A stretch of DNA of 33,066 bases from an uncultured Pelagibacteraceae bacterium (GTDB lineage Bacteria; Pseudomonadota; Alphaproteobacteria; Pelagibacterales; Pelagibacteraceae), in NCBI GenBank assembly GCA_902568425.1, contig CACFQM010000004.1:17501-50566 (forward strand). Direction: 5' to 3'. Position numbers and translations under genes: made by a program. The notes beneath the pieces are model-generated. The model was not told the DNA's origin and made no database searches. It worked only from the letters and a program-made list of their open reading frames with translations. Shown in pieces: positions 11,581 to 21,227 of this stretch; the first letter of the stretch is position 1, and every line of letters starts with the position of its first letter.

Positions 11581-14139
11581 ATGAATTTTATAACTAAAAC
11601 ACTAAATAAGTTATTTAAAAGCAGCAATCAACTAGAATTAAATAAAATTAAGCCAATAGTTGCTAAAATTAATGATCTAGAGAAAAATTTCACTAAATAT
11701 AAAAGACATAATTTTGTAGAAAAAACTAACGAATTCAAAAAGAATATTATAGATGGGCGAAGTTATAATGAGATACTGCCAGAGGCTTTTGCATTAGTCA
11801 GAGAAGCGTCGAGGCAGGTGCTAGGTGAACGTCATTTTGATGTGCAATTAGCAGGAGGGATTTTCCTACATCAAGGTTGTGTTTCAGAAATGAAAACTGG
11901 CGAGGGTAAAACATTGGTTTCCACTCTGCCTGCCTACCTTAATGCACTAGGGGGAAAGGGAGTTCATATTGTAACCGTTAACGATTATTTAGCCAAAAGG
12001 GACTCTGAATGGATGGGTCAAATATATAATTATTTAGGATTACAAACCGGCTGTATAACAAATGAATTGGACGATCAACAAAGAGAGGAGAATTATAAAA
12101 AAGATATTACCTATGCAACAAACAACGAATTAGGTTTTGATTATTTGAGAGACAATATGAAATATAATATTGCTGAAATGGTACAAAAAAATAGAAATTT
12201 TTGTATTATCGATGAGGTAGATAGTATATTAATTGATGAGTCTAGAACCCCATTAATAATTTCAGGTGGTATAGAGGATAAATCTGACCAATATTTTTTA
12301 GCAAATAAGTTTATTAAAAATTTACAAAAGAAAGATTATGATCTTGATGAAAAAAATAAAAATGCAATACTAACCGATGTAGGAATTGACAATATTGAGA
12401 AAATGTCAATAAAAACTGGAATACTCAAAAATAATAATTTCTATGATCCCCAAAATTTAAATTTAGTTCATCATATTAATCAGGCCTTAAAGGCAAATTT
12501 ATTATTTCAAAAAGATAAGGATTACATAGTCAAAGATGATCAAGTTCAAATTATCGATGAATTTACCGGTAGGATTTTAGAGGGAAGAAGATTTTCTGAT
12601 GGATTACATCAAGCAATTGAAGCTAAAGAAAATGTTGAAATTCAAAAGGAAAATCAAACACTAGCGTCAATTACATATCAAAATTTTTTTAGATTGTATC
12701 AAAAACTCGCGGGTATGACTGGCACTGCAATGACTGAGGCAGAAGAACTTTTTGATATCTATAAACTTAAAGTAATAAGTATTCCAACAAATAGAGAAAT
12801 GGTTAGAAATGATAAGAACGATCAAATTTTTAGAACTGAGGAAGAAAAAAACTTTGCAATTCTTAATAAAGTTAAAGAGTGTTATGCAAAAGGTCAACCT
12901 GTACTCGTTGGAACAACAAGTATTGAGAGTTCTGAAAAGATGTCGAAAATTTTCAAAAAAAATAATTTAATTCACAATGTTTTAAATGCTAAGCAACATG
13001 ATAAAGAAGCAAAGATTATTGCTGAGGCTGGTAAAGAAGGAATGATAACTATAGCAACTAATATGGCTGGTAGAGGAACAGATATACAGCTGGGAGGAAA
13101 TAAAAATCTTCTTGTAAATAATAATAATTCTAAAGATAAAGTTGAAAAAATAAAACAAGACAAAGAAAAAGTAAAAAATCTTGGAGGGCTTTTTATTGTG
13201 GGAACAGAAAGGCACGAGAGTAGAAGAATAGATAATCAATTAAGAGGTAGATCGGGTAGACAGGGTGACCCGGGATCATCGGTATTTTACATAAGTCTTG
13301 AAGATGATTTAATGAGAATTTTTGGCGGCGGATCAATTGACGGAATGTTGAAAAAATTAGGTTTAAAAAAAAATGAATCTATTAATCATCCTTGGATAAA
13401 TAAAGCAATGGAAAGAGCTCAGCAAAAGGTCGAAGCAAGAAATTTTGAAATAAGAAAAACACTATTAAAGTTTGATGATGTAATGAATGACCAAAGAAAG
13501 ATTATTTTTGGTCAAAGGTTAGAAATTATGAAAAATAGTGACATAAAAAAAATGATTTTATCTTTTCTTGAAGAACTAAATAAAAATTTAGAGTTAGCCC
13601 ATCAAAATTTTTCAAAAAGTAACGATTTAAAAGTATTTTCTAATGAAGTAAAGGCAAGTTACGGAAATGCTTTTGATGAAAAAAAAATTGAGGAATTTTC
13701 TAAAATGAATACAAAAGAAATAACCAAGAATTTTGATAACTTTTTTATAGAAAAAAGAACTGAAAGAATAAAGGTATTGGGGGAACAACAAAATAACGAT
13801 ATTGAAAAAAGAATTTTTTTACAAATCATGGATTTTTTATGGAGGTCACACTTACAATACTTAGAACAATTAAGGCAAGTTATTGGCCTAAGAAGCTATG
13901 GTCAGAAGGATCCATTGGCTGAGTTTAGAAGAGAAGCATTTCAGCTTTTTGAGGATTTGTTATTTAAAATTAAAACAGAAACAATTAAGTTTTTAGTTAA
14001 TACAAATATTGTTATACAGGATAAAAAAGAAGATAAACAAACTGGTAATTTTGTTAAAACGCGAAAAATTTCCAGAAATGAGCCTTGTTCTTGTGGATCT
14101 GGAAAAAAATATAAACATTGTCATGGAAAGGTAGCTTAA
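11581..14139 (+). CDS. secA: Preprotein translocase subunit SecA
   Basis: MKTGEGKTLV Walker A, IIDEVDSILIDESRTPLIISG, NMAGRGTDIQLGGN, C-terminal zinc motif CSCGSGKKYKHCHG. Confidence 0.98.
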   Translation: MNFITKTLNKLFKSSNQLELNKIKPIVAKINDLEKNFTKYKRHNFVEKTNEFKKNIIDGRSYNEILPEAFALVREASRQVLGERHFDVQLAGGIFLHQGCVSEMKTGEGKTLVSTLPAYLNALGGKGVHIVTVNDYLAKRDSEWMGQIYNYLGLQTGCITNELDDQQREENYKKDITYATNNELGFDYLRDNMKYNIAEMVQKNRNFCIIDEVDSILIDESRTPLIISGGIEDKSDQYFLANKFIKNLQKKDYDLDEKNKNAILTDVGIDNIEKMSIKTGILKNNNFYDPQNLNLVHHINQALKANLLFQKDKDYIVKDDQVQIIDEFTGRILEGRRFSDGLHQAIEAKENVEIQKENQTLASITYQNFFRLYQKLAGMTGTAMTEAEELFDIYKLKVISIPTNREMVRNDKNDQIFRTEEEKNFAILNKVKECYAKGQPVLVGTTSIESSEKMSKIFKKNNLIHNVLNAKQHDKEAKIIAEAGKEGMITIATNMAGRGTDIQLGGNKNLLVNNNNSKDKVEKIKQDKEKVKNLGGLFIVGTERHESRRIDNQLRGRSGRQGDPGSSVFYISLEDDLMRIFGGGSIDGMLKKLGLKKNESINHPWINKAMERAQQKVEARNFEIRKTLLKFDDVMNDQRKIIFGQRLEIMKNSDIKKMILSFLEELNKNLELAHQNFSKSNDLKVFSNEVKASYGNAFDEKKIEEFSKMNTKEITKNFDNFFIEKRTERIKVLGEQQNNDIEKRIFLQIMDFLWRSHLQYLEQLRQVIGLRSYGQKDPLAEFRREAFQLFEDLLFKIKTETIKFLVNTNIVIQDKKEDKQTGNFVKTRKISRNEPCSCGSGKKYKHCHGKVA

Positions 14140-14140
14140 A

Positions 14141-14770
14141 ATGAATAAAGATTTTCCAAAAAAAATATCTGTATTTCCATTAAGAGGTGCAATATTTTTT
14201 CCAAAAACTAATTTACCATTAAATATTTTTGAAAAGAGATATGTGAGTATGGTAGAAGATGCCTTAAAAGGAAATAAATATATTGGTATGGTCCAATCAA
14301 AAAAAGTTGAGGGTGAAGTGTTTAAAGTTGGTTGTTTAGGAAAAATTGATAGACATGAAAAAACTCCTGATGGAAGAATTTTAATAAATCTTAATGGTCT
14401 ATCACGATTTAAAATAGATGAAGAAGTAAATAATGATAAATTATACAGAGAATTTATAGTTAATTACGAGGACTTTAGAGATGATATGAAACTAAAAGAA
14501 TATGAAGTTAAAAATGAAATACTTGAAAAATTAATTAATAATTCAAAAAAATATTTCAGTCAACAAGGAGTACTAATTGATTGGAGAGAAATTTCAAAAC
14601 TTAAAGCTTTTGAACAAATTTATACTTTGGCAATGATTTCACCATTTTCTGTCAGCGAAAAACAAAAAGTTTTAGAAGTACCTGATTTGAATGAAGCAGC
14701 GAGCACTTTAAATGAAATAACAAAATTTGGATTTTATGAAGATCTAAATGATAAAGATACGCTTCAGTAA
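14141..14770 (+). CDS. LON substrate-binding domain (peptidase S16 N-terminal-like) protein
   Basis: ISVFPLRGAIFFPKTNLPLNIFEKRYVSMVEDAL...IGMVQ; no protease domain. Confidence 0.88.
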   Translation: MNKDFPKKISVFPLRGAIFFPKTNLPLNIFEKRYVSMVEDALKGNKYIGMVQSKKVEGEVFKVGCLGKIDRHEKTPDGRILINLNGLSRFKIDEEVNNDKLYREFIVNYEDFRDDMKLKEYEVKNEILEKLINNSKKYFSQQGVLIDWREISKLKAFEQIYTLAMISPFSVSEKQKVLEVPDLNEAASTLNEITKFGFYEDLNDKDTLQ

Positions 14771-14771
14771 A

Positions 14772-15188
14772 CTAAACATATATTCTGTCTGCTAGACCGT
14801 AGCAGAGAATAGCGCTAATGATGACAAGAACTATAGGGGCATAAATTCCATCATTTCTAGTTTTTTTGGTCAATCCTGTTTTGTCAATCTTCAATGTATA
14901 AAAATTTGTGATTAATATTGAAACGTTAATTATAAAAACTAGGTTAAAGAAAGCCCAAGTAGCAACTAAACCACCTGACCTAATAAAAGCAACATAGATT
15001 GCCATTAAAACAGTAGCAATCATGAATGATCCTGCAAATCTCGTGATCAAAGTTGCAGTTTTATCAACTCCTCTATCCTTAAGAAATTTTTTGGTATCAA
15101 AGACTAATTGGTAAGCGTAGCTACCCACTATGATAAAGTGTGCTAAGTAAATTATTAAATAAAATATGTTACCAAATTTATCTATCAT
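14772..15188 (-). CDS. Small integral membrane protein, unknown function
   Basis: 138 aa with about four hydrophobic segments; directly downstream of the GcvT-like gene on the same strand. Confidence 0.7.
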   Translation of the reverse strand: MIDKFGNIFYLIIYLAHFIIVGSYAYQLVFDTKKFLKDRGVDKTATLITRFAGSFMIATVLMAIYVAFIRSGGLVATWAFFNLVFIINVSILITNFYTLKIDKTGLTKKTRNDGIYAPIVLVIISAILCYGLADRIYV

Positions 15189-15213
15189 AAAAACTTAAAT
15201 ATTAGTTTTTTAA

Positions 15214-16584
15214 CTAGTTTGTTTCTCTAGTATTCTTATTGTAAGACTGAGTAAATGGTATTGGCACAACTGTCGCATTAACAGGCTTGTTTGAGTATTT
15301 TTTTGGTAAATGCACTTTGTATTTTTTCCCAAAATTTCCAATTGGAAAACCATTTGTATTTAAATTTCCTTCAAATGGAACGTAGCCCATAGCTATGTTT
15401 GTGCCTTTTTCTGGATGATACCATGGTGACGTTATAAATCCGACTGGCTTACCCCCTTTGTCATTTGATATTAACCAAAAGTCGTTTGCATAATCTTCGA
15501 TAGGTTTTCCGCCCATTTCTAAACCTACAAGTTGTAGTTTATAGGGTTTTTCACCATTTTTAATTTGTTCTTTCATTTTCTCTAGTGCTTGTTTACCCAC
15601 ATAATCCGTTTTTTTATTCCATATTCCTTTACCTGATAGCGAAACCTGATAACCAAGATTACATTGAAATGGGTTGTGCTCGTGATCTAGATCTTGACCC
15701 CAAGATAATATTCCAGCTTGTATTCTTCTATGGTGTGCTGGTGCAATGACCATTAATTTATGTTTTTTTCCAGCTTTAAGTACAGTGTTCCACATATCTT
15801 CAGCATACAATGTTGCGTTTTTTAAATAAATTTCATATCCAGCTTCCCCTGAAAAACCTGATTGTGAAATTATACAATCTCTACGGCCTATTTTAGCTTT
15901 AGCTAAACCATAGAAAGGAATATTATCCATATCTACTTGGTCACCTACTAAATCCTTCATTAAAGCTTTAGATTTTGGTCCTTGAATTTGAACTGGACAT
16001 GAATCAATCTCGTCTATTTCAACATTAAATCTTTTGTCAGCATTAACGCCTTGTAAGTATAAACCAATGTCGGAGTCCGACAAACTAAACCAAAACTCAT
16101 CATCTTCGACTCTTAACAAAACAGGGTCGTTAAGAACGCCGCCCTTATAATTACAAAGTATTACATAACGTCCTCTCATAGTTGAAATTTTCGATGCATC
16201 TCTTGTAATTACATAGTCGACAAATTTTTCAGCGTCTGGACCTTTAACACGAATTTGTCTTTCAACTGCTACGTTCCACATTGTAACGTGATTTTTAATA
16301 GCTTTATATTCAACCATAGCGCCACCTTTTTCAGGTCTTACATAGCCTCTTGGATGGTATATTCTATTATAAACTGTAGCTCTCCAACAGCCAGCTTTCA
16401 TAGACAAATGCCAGTAAGGAGATTTTCTTACTCGAGTTGAAATAAGCATTTCTACTTTTGTTGGACCACTTTGTCTCAAATTGTATGGTACTTGTCTGTC
16501 TGACTGATCAACTGAAGTTTCGTGTTTGACTTTATCGTAATTTATTTTTTCAACTTTATAAGAGTTCGGTACCTTTTTAGGCAT
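15214..16584 (-). CDS. GcvT/DmdA-like aminomethyltransferase-family protein (putative THF-dependent demethylase)
   Basis: TVYNRIYHPRGY...MWNVAVERQIRVKGPDAEKFVDYVITRDASK...GGVLNDPVLLRVEDDEFWFSLSDSDIGLYLQG...SGFSGEAGYEIY fits the GcvT fold family; MetF-like gene directly upstream. Confidence 0.85.
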   Translation of the reverse strand: MPKKVPNSYKVEKINYDKVKHETSVDQSDRQVPYNLRQSGPTKVEMLISTRVRKSPYWHLSMKAGCWRATVYNRIYHPRGYVRPEKGGAMVEYKAIKNHVTMWNVAVERQIRVKGPDAEKFVDYVITRDASKISTMRGRYVILCNYKGGVLNDPVLLRVEDDEFWFSLSDSDIGLYLQGVNADKRFNVEIDEIDSCPVQIQGPKSKALMKDLVGDQVDMDNIPFYGLAKAKIGRRDCIISQSGFSGEAGYEIYLKNATLYAEDMWNTVLKAGKKHKLMVIAPAHHRRIQAGILSWGQDLDHEHNPFQCNLGYQVSLSGKGIWNKKTDYVGKQALEKMKEQIKNGEKPYKLQLVGLEMGGKPIEDYANDFWLISNDKGGKPVGFITSPWYHPEKGTNIAMGYVPFEGNLNTNGFPIGNFGKKYKVHLPKKYSNKPVNATVVPIPFTQSYNKNTRETN

Positions 16585-17305
16585 AATTATTTTTAACTAA
16601 CCACTTATTAGTTTCTTTTAATCCACCAAAAGTGTAAATGTGGAAATGACCTGTTGATTTCTTAACTTGATCAATTAATTCATTAGGATCTGATGGTTTT
16701 AACAAATTTATCGCTTTAGAAGCGTTAGATTTTATAAAGTTAAGTGAATTTTTAGCTCCAACAATATTTGCGAATTTTATTAAACTTGTAAGCTTTAAAG
16801 GTCCAGTAATTCCAACATGAACTGGCAAAGTTTGTTTTGAAATAAATTTATTTATTGGTTCAGGATTTAAAAGCCACTGAGTAACAATGTAATCTGCAAA
16901 GGGTTTTTTATCTTTCATAGCTTTATCTAAATTAGAATCCGATATATCAGGGGACCCCTCCGGGTGTCCAGCAATTCCTATCTTAAAACCCTCGAACAAT
17001 CCTGTTTCTAAAATCTGCAACGAGCAGTGGTAATCACCAATTGGTTCAGCACTTCCTCCAATAACTAAAGCTTGTTTTACGCCAAAATCTTTACACATAG
17101 AAACATACTGTTTTAATTCATCTAGATTTTTAATTGACCTTGCTGGAAAGTGAGGCACTGGATTGAACCCAGATTGGACTAGCTCTTTTGCTTTTTTTGC
17201 AACCTCTCTAAAGTCATTACCAGGAAGCATTGTAACATAAACATCTTTAACTTTTGGTAAAACTGAAAGGTCAGTTTTCATTGTTATCTCTAAAGAAAAA
17301 TTCAT
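16577..17305 (-). CDS. Methylenetetrahydrofolate reductase (MetF-like); start re-assigned to ATG at 17305
   Basis: MNFSLEITMKTDLS...YVTMLPGNDFREVAKKAKELVQSGFNPVPHFPARSIKN...QALVIGGSAEPIGDYHCSLQIL...GIAGHPEGSPDI. The ORF-track start at 17389 is a GTG inside the tRNA-Phe gene. Confidence 0.85.
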   Translation of the reverse strand: MNFSLEITMKTDLSVLPKVKDVYVTMLPGNDFREVAKKAKELVQSGFNPVPHFPARSIKNLDELKQYVSMCKDFGVKQALVIGGSAEPIGDYHCSLQILETGLFEGFKIGIAGHPEGSPDISDSNLDKAMKDKKPFADYIVTQWLLNPEPINKFISKQTLPVHVGITGPLKLTSLIKFANIVGAKNSLNFIKSNASKAINLLKPSDPNELIDQVKKSTGHFHIYTFGGLKETNKWLVKNNYA

Positions 17306-17359
17306 TTTTTCGGATATACCAGCTAAACCTATTTCTTGTCTAGAGTTTTCGTAATGAGG

Positions 17360-17431
17360 TGGCCTTGGTTTGAATCGCACAAACGACACATACCTTTTCA
17401 GGGTACTGCTCTACTACTGAGCTACAAGGCC
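17360..17431 (-). tRNA. tRNA-Phe(GAA), atypical elbow; CCA not encoded (CCT follows discriminator A)
   Basis: Reverse complement GGCCTTGTAGCTCAGTAGTAGAGCAGTACCCTGAAAAGGTATGTGTCGTTTGTGCGATTCAAACCAAGGCCA: acceptor 7/7 bp, anticodon stem 5/5 (one G-U), T stem 5/5, anticodon GAA in CTGAAAA loop. Confidence 0.88.
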
Positions 17432-17438
17432 AAATTCA

Positions 17439-17654
17439 TCAAAATCTAAAAGTAATTCTACCTTTAGTCAAATCGTAAGGGGTCATTTCTACCATTACTT
17501 GATCACCGGCTAAAACTCTTATTCTATTCTTTCTCAATTTTCCAGCTGTATGGGCTAAAACCTCATGATTATTCTCAAGTTTTACCCTGAACATTGCGTT
17601 AGGTAATAATTCGGTTACTTTTCCCTTAAATTCTAGTTTTTCCTGTTTACCCAA
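17439..17654 (-). CDS. infA: Translation initiation factor IF-1
   Basis: [64 protein letters not shown]. Confidence 0.97.
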   Translation of the reverse strand: MGKQEKLEFKGKVTELLPNAMFRVKLENNHEVLAHTAGKLRKNRIRVLAGDQVMVEMTPYDLTKGRITFRF

Positions 17655-17658
17655 TTAA

Positions 17659-18957
17659 TTACCTTTTTTTTAATCTCACTTTTATAGAATTAGCGTGCCC
17701 ATAAAGATTTTCATACTTTGACAAAGTTATAACTGATGGACCCAATCTTTCAATACCCCTTTTTGATATTTTAATTACTGATTGCCTTTTCAAAAAATCA
17801 TAAACTGATAAGCCAGATGAGAATTTTGCTGTTCCAGATGTTGGTAATACGTGGTTTGGGCCAGCAATATAGTCTCCTAACGCTTCAGGAGAATAAGGAC
17901 CTAAAAAAATGGAACCAGCATTATTAATTGAATTTAAAAAGATATCAGGATTTTTTGTATAGATTTGTAAATGTTCAGGGGCAATAATATTTACTACTTT
18001 ACCTGCTTCTTTGAGATTATTTAATAGTATAGCTAAACCGAAATTCTTTAAACTTTTCGAGGCAATCATTCTCTTTGGTAAAAATTTGAGCTGCTTTTTT
18101 ATTGATTTATTTACTTTAAGAATTAAATCTTTACTATTTGTAACTAAAATAGATTGTGACATTTCATCATGCTCTGATTGAGCAATTAAATCTGCTGAGA
18201 CCCACTCAGGTTTCGAGAATTTATCAGCAACAACGGTAACCTCAGATGGACCAGCAAACATGTCAATTCCTGAAATTCCTGAAACTTCTTTTTTGGCTAA
18301 TGCGACGTATTCGTTTCCTGGACCAACTATCTTATCAACTTTTGGCACTACTTTGGTTCCAAAAGCAAATGCTGCGATGGCTTGTGCTCCACCGAGTTTA
18401 AAGATTTTTTTAACACCACATTTCTTTGCCGCATACAATACCCCGGGATTTATTCCCCCATTAAAAGAAGGAACTGTCATAAAAATTTCATTTACTCCCG
18501 CAATAGAAGCTGGAATACAATTCATTAATACAGAGCTTGGGTAACTCGCTTTCCCTCCAGGTACATAAACACCAACTTTCTCAATAGGTTTTGATCTATA
18601 GTAAAAACTATTGTTGATTTTATCCTTTTTTTTAAATTTATAAAACTTTTGATTCTTATGAAAATTGAAAATTCTCGAAAAAGCAAGATCGATAGAATTT
18701 TTTACTTTCGGATCTAAGAATTTTATTTTTTTTTTTATTTCTAATTTTGTAAAAGTGAGGTTATTACTTTTCAAAGTTTTTAAATTATTAAATTTTTTCT
18801 CATATTTTATAAGTGATTTATCTCCATATTTTTCAACATCATTTATAATTTTTTTTACCACAGTAATTTTTTTACTGGAATACCCTCGTCTTAAAGTCAA
18901 AAAACTATTTAATATTTTTTCGAAATTTTTTGCTCTTGATCGTAATGTTTTAATCAT
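17659..18957 (-). CDS. hisD: Histidinol dehydrogenase (start probably ATG at 18957)
   Basis: VGVYVPGGKASYPSSVLMN, GGAQAIAAFAFGT, KIVGPGNEYVALAKK, GPSEVTVVAD, AQSEHDE, GPNHVLPTSGTA motifs. Confidence 0.96.
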   Translation of the reverse strand: MIKTLRSRAKNFEKILNSFLTLRRGYSSKKITVVKKIINDVEKYGDKSLIKYEKKFNNLKTLKSNNLTFTKLEIKKKIKFLDPKVKNSIDLAFSRIFNFHKNQKFYKFKKKDKINNSFYYRSKPIEKVGVYVPGGKASYPSSVLMNCIPASIAGVNEIFMTVPSFNGGINPGVLYAAKKCGVKKIFKLGGAQAIAAFAFGTKVVPKVDKIVGPGNEYVALAKKEVSGISGIDMFAGPSEVTVVADKFSKPEWVSADLIAQSEHDEMSQSILVTNSKDLILKVNKSIKKQLKFLPKRMIASKSLKNFGLAILLNNLKEAGKVVNIIAPEHLQIYTKNPDIFLNSINNAGSIFLGPYSPEALGDYIAGPNHVLPTSGTAKFSSGLSVYDFLKRQSVIKISKRGIERLGPSVITLSKYENLYGHANSIKVRLKKR

Positions 18958-19399
18958 GAAATAAATCGTGTTTTGGTTTATTTTTTGTTTCCCATGGATC
19001 ACTTATATCTTCCAGAAAACATTCTATTATTTCTAAATTTAATTTAATCAATATATCACCTGCAAAATTTAATTTTACTTCATAGTTTTTATCAGACAAT
19101 AATTTAGTTTCAATTGCTAAAAAGTCTAAAAAACGTTCTGTATTTTTTTGATTCAAGTTTTTTGAATTAACATTAATTACATTTTCAAATTTTAAGACAG
19201 ATATTATCCTTTTGTTTTTCCTAAAAACTCCCTTTTCAATATCCTCCCACATAAATCTATTGAATTGTATTAGGAATATTTTATTTTTTTTCAAATGTGC
19301 AATATTTTTTACTTGTGTAATCGAATCCTGCAGGTGTGCTGAGATTACCTTTATATCGTCTTCAGAAGTTCCATTAAGTTTTAAACTTGTACTACTCAT
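18950..19399 (-). CDS. DUF2948-like protein
   Basis: Position between murA and hisD and LKLNGTSEDDIKVISAHLQDSITQVKNIAHLKK...F pattern resembles alphaproteobacterial DUF2948. Confidence 0.65.
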   Translation of the reverse strand: MSSTSLKLNGTSEDDIKVISAHLQDSITQVKNIAHLKKNKIFLIQFNRFMWEDIEKGVFRKNKRIISVLKFENVINVNSKNLNQKNTERFLDFLAIETKLLSDKNYEVKLNFAGDILIKLNLEIIECFLEDISDPWETKNKPKHDLFHD

Positions 19400-20664
19400 T
19401 AATAATTTACTCTAGTAATTGTTGCTCCACAGTTTCTAAGTTTCTTTTCTAAATTTTCATAACCTCTGTCTAAATGATAAACTCTATTTATAATTGTTCT
19501 ATTTTTAGCAATTAAACCAGCTAAAACTAAACTTACTGAAGCTCTTAAATCAGTGGCCATAACTTCAGCTCCGTTTAGTTCTTCAGAAAAATTTATTGTA
19601 GAAAGGTTACCAGAAACTTTTATCTTCGCTCCCATTCTATTGAGCTCAGGGACATGCATAAAACGATTTTCAAAAATATTTTCTTTAATTTTTGACTCCC
19701 CATTCGCTTTGGTCATCAAAACCATAATCTGTGCTTGCAAATCAGTTGGAAAGCCTGGGTAAGCCTCAGTTTTAATAGAAATAGGTTTAATATTTTTTGA
19801 AAAAAAAATTATTATTTTATTTTTTTGAGTTTTAAATTTAATACCCATTTTTTTTAGAATATCTAATTCTTTTTTTAATATATTAGTATCAATACTAGTG
19901 ATTTTAATTTTTTTACCAACCAAGGCACCAGCAATTATAAAGGTACCAGCTTCAATTCTATCAAACATTACTGAGTAATTAACTGCCTTAAATTTTTGTG
20001 TTCCGATAACCCTTATTTCTCTTTTTCCAGTCCACTTAATATTAGCACCCATTTTTTTTAAAAAATTTATTAAATCTTTTATTTCAGGTTCACACGCACA
20101 ATTTTGAATTAATGTTTTTCCAAATGCGTAAGTAGCGGCAATAACCAAATTTTCGGTTGCTCCAACTGATATTGATGGTAATTTTATCTTGTTACCAATA
20201 AGCCCATTGGTTGCTTCAGCGTGAATATAACCATCTTTAATTTTAATTTTAGCACCTAATTTTTTTAACCCAAAAAGATGAATATTTACTGGCCTCGTTC
20301 CAATTGCGCAGCCTCCGGGTAAAGATACTCGGGCTTTACCAAATTTTGATAACAAAGGTCCCAGAACAATAATTCCAGCCCGCATAGTTTTAACAAAATT
20401 ATATGGGGCTAGAGTTTTTAAAGATTTTTTATTGTTATTTATAAAAATTTTTTTTTTTTTAAAATTTAATTTTATATCTGATCCCAAGTATTTTAGAAGT
20501 TCAGACATGGTAATTACATCTTTCACAAATGGAACATTGTTTATAATAATTTTATTATTGCTAAGAATTGTTGATGCCAATATTGGTAGAGTGGCATTTT
20601 TAGAACCTGATATTTTAACAGTTCCAGATAAACTTTTTTTACCCTTAATAATAAGTTTTTGCAT
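19399..20664 (-). CDS. murA: UDP-N-acetylglucosamine 1-carboxyvinyltransferase
   Basis: ISGSKNATLPILASTIL, MRAGIIVLGPLL, GGCAIGTRPVNIHL, YPGFPTDLQAQ, ENRFMHVPEL, DLRASVSLVLAGL. Confidence 0.97.
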   Translation of the reverse strand: MQKLIIKGKKSLSGTVKISGSKNATLPILASTILSNNKIIINNVPFVKDVITMSELLKYLGSDIKLNFKKKKIFINNNKKSLKTLAPYNFVKTMRAGIIVLGPLLSKFGKARVSLPGGCAIGTRPVNIHLFGLKKLGAKIKIKDGYIHAEATNGLIGNKIKLPSISVGATENLVIAATYAFGKTLIQNCACEPEIKDLINFLKKMGANIKWTGKREIRVIGTQKFKAVNYSVMFDRIEAGTFIIAGALVGKKIKITSIDTNILKKELDILKKMGIKFKTQKNKIIIFFSKNIKPISIKTEAYPGFPTDLQAQIMVLMTKANGESKIKENIFENRFMHVPELNRMGAKIKVSGNLSTINFSEELNGAEVMATDLRASVSLVLAGLIAKNRTIINRVYHLDRGYENLEKKLRNCGATITRVNY

Positions 20665-20667
20665 TAA

Positions 20668-21222
20668 TTAAATTTTGGGAAGGGTAACGCCTCTTTGTTT
20701 CATATATTTACCTTTTCTTTTAGAATAAGTAACTTCAGGTTTTTCATTTCCTTTGATAAAAACAAATTGTGCAGCTCCCTCATTAGCATAAATTTTTGCT
20801 GGTAAAGGTGTTGTGTTTGAAAACTCAAGAGTTACATGACCTTCCCAACCTGGTTCTAATGGTGTCACATTTACGATTATGCCACATCTTGCATATGTAG
20901 ATTTACCTAAACAAATTACAATTACATTGTCGGGTATTTTGAAATATTCTACAGTTCTGGCTAAAGCAAAAGAGTTGGGTGGTATTACACAAATATTTGA
21001 TTTTTTTGATATAAAACCATCTTTCTTAAAATTTTTAGGATCGACAATAGTAGAATTAACATTTGTGAAAATTTTAAAATCATTTGAAACTCTCGCGTCG
21101 TATCCATATGATGAAAGACCATAAGATATTCTACCTTTTCTTGTTTGTTTTGAGACAAAAGGTGAAATGATTTTTTTACTTTTTGCCATTTTTTTTATCC
21201 ATTTATCTGACAAAACGCTCAT
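20668..21222 (-). CDS. dcd: dCTP deaminase
   Basis: [64 protein letters not shown]. Confidence 0.96.
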   Translation of the reverse strand: MSVLSDKWIKKMAKSKKIISPFVSKQTRKGRISYGLSSYGYDARVSNDFKIFTNVNSTIVDPKNFKKDGFISKKSNICVIPPNSFALARTVEYFKIPDNVIVICLGKSTYARCGIIVNVTPLEPGWEGHVTLEFSNTTPLPAKIYANEGAAQFVFIKGNEKPEVTYSKRKGKYMKQRGVTLPKI

Positions 21223-21227
21223 GTTAG

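Noticed and set aside
12667-13239. Minus-strand ORFs inside secA
   Set aside because: Antisense shadows of a strongly conserved gene.
18260-20671. Plus-strand ORFs over hisD, DUF2948 and murA
   Set aside because: All antisense to recognised genes, with no recognisable domain.
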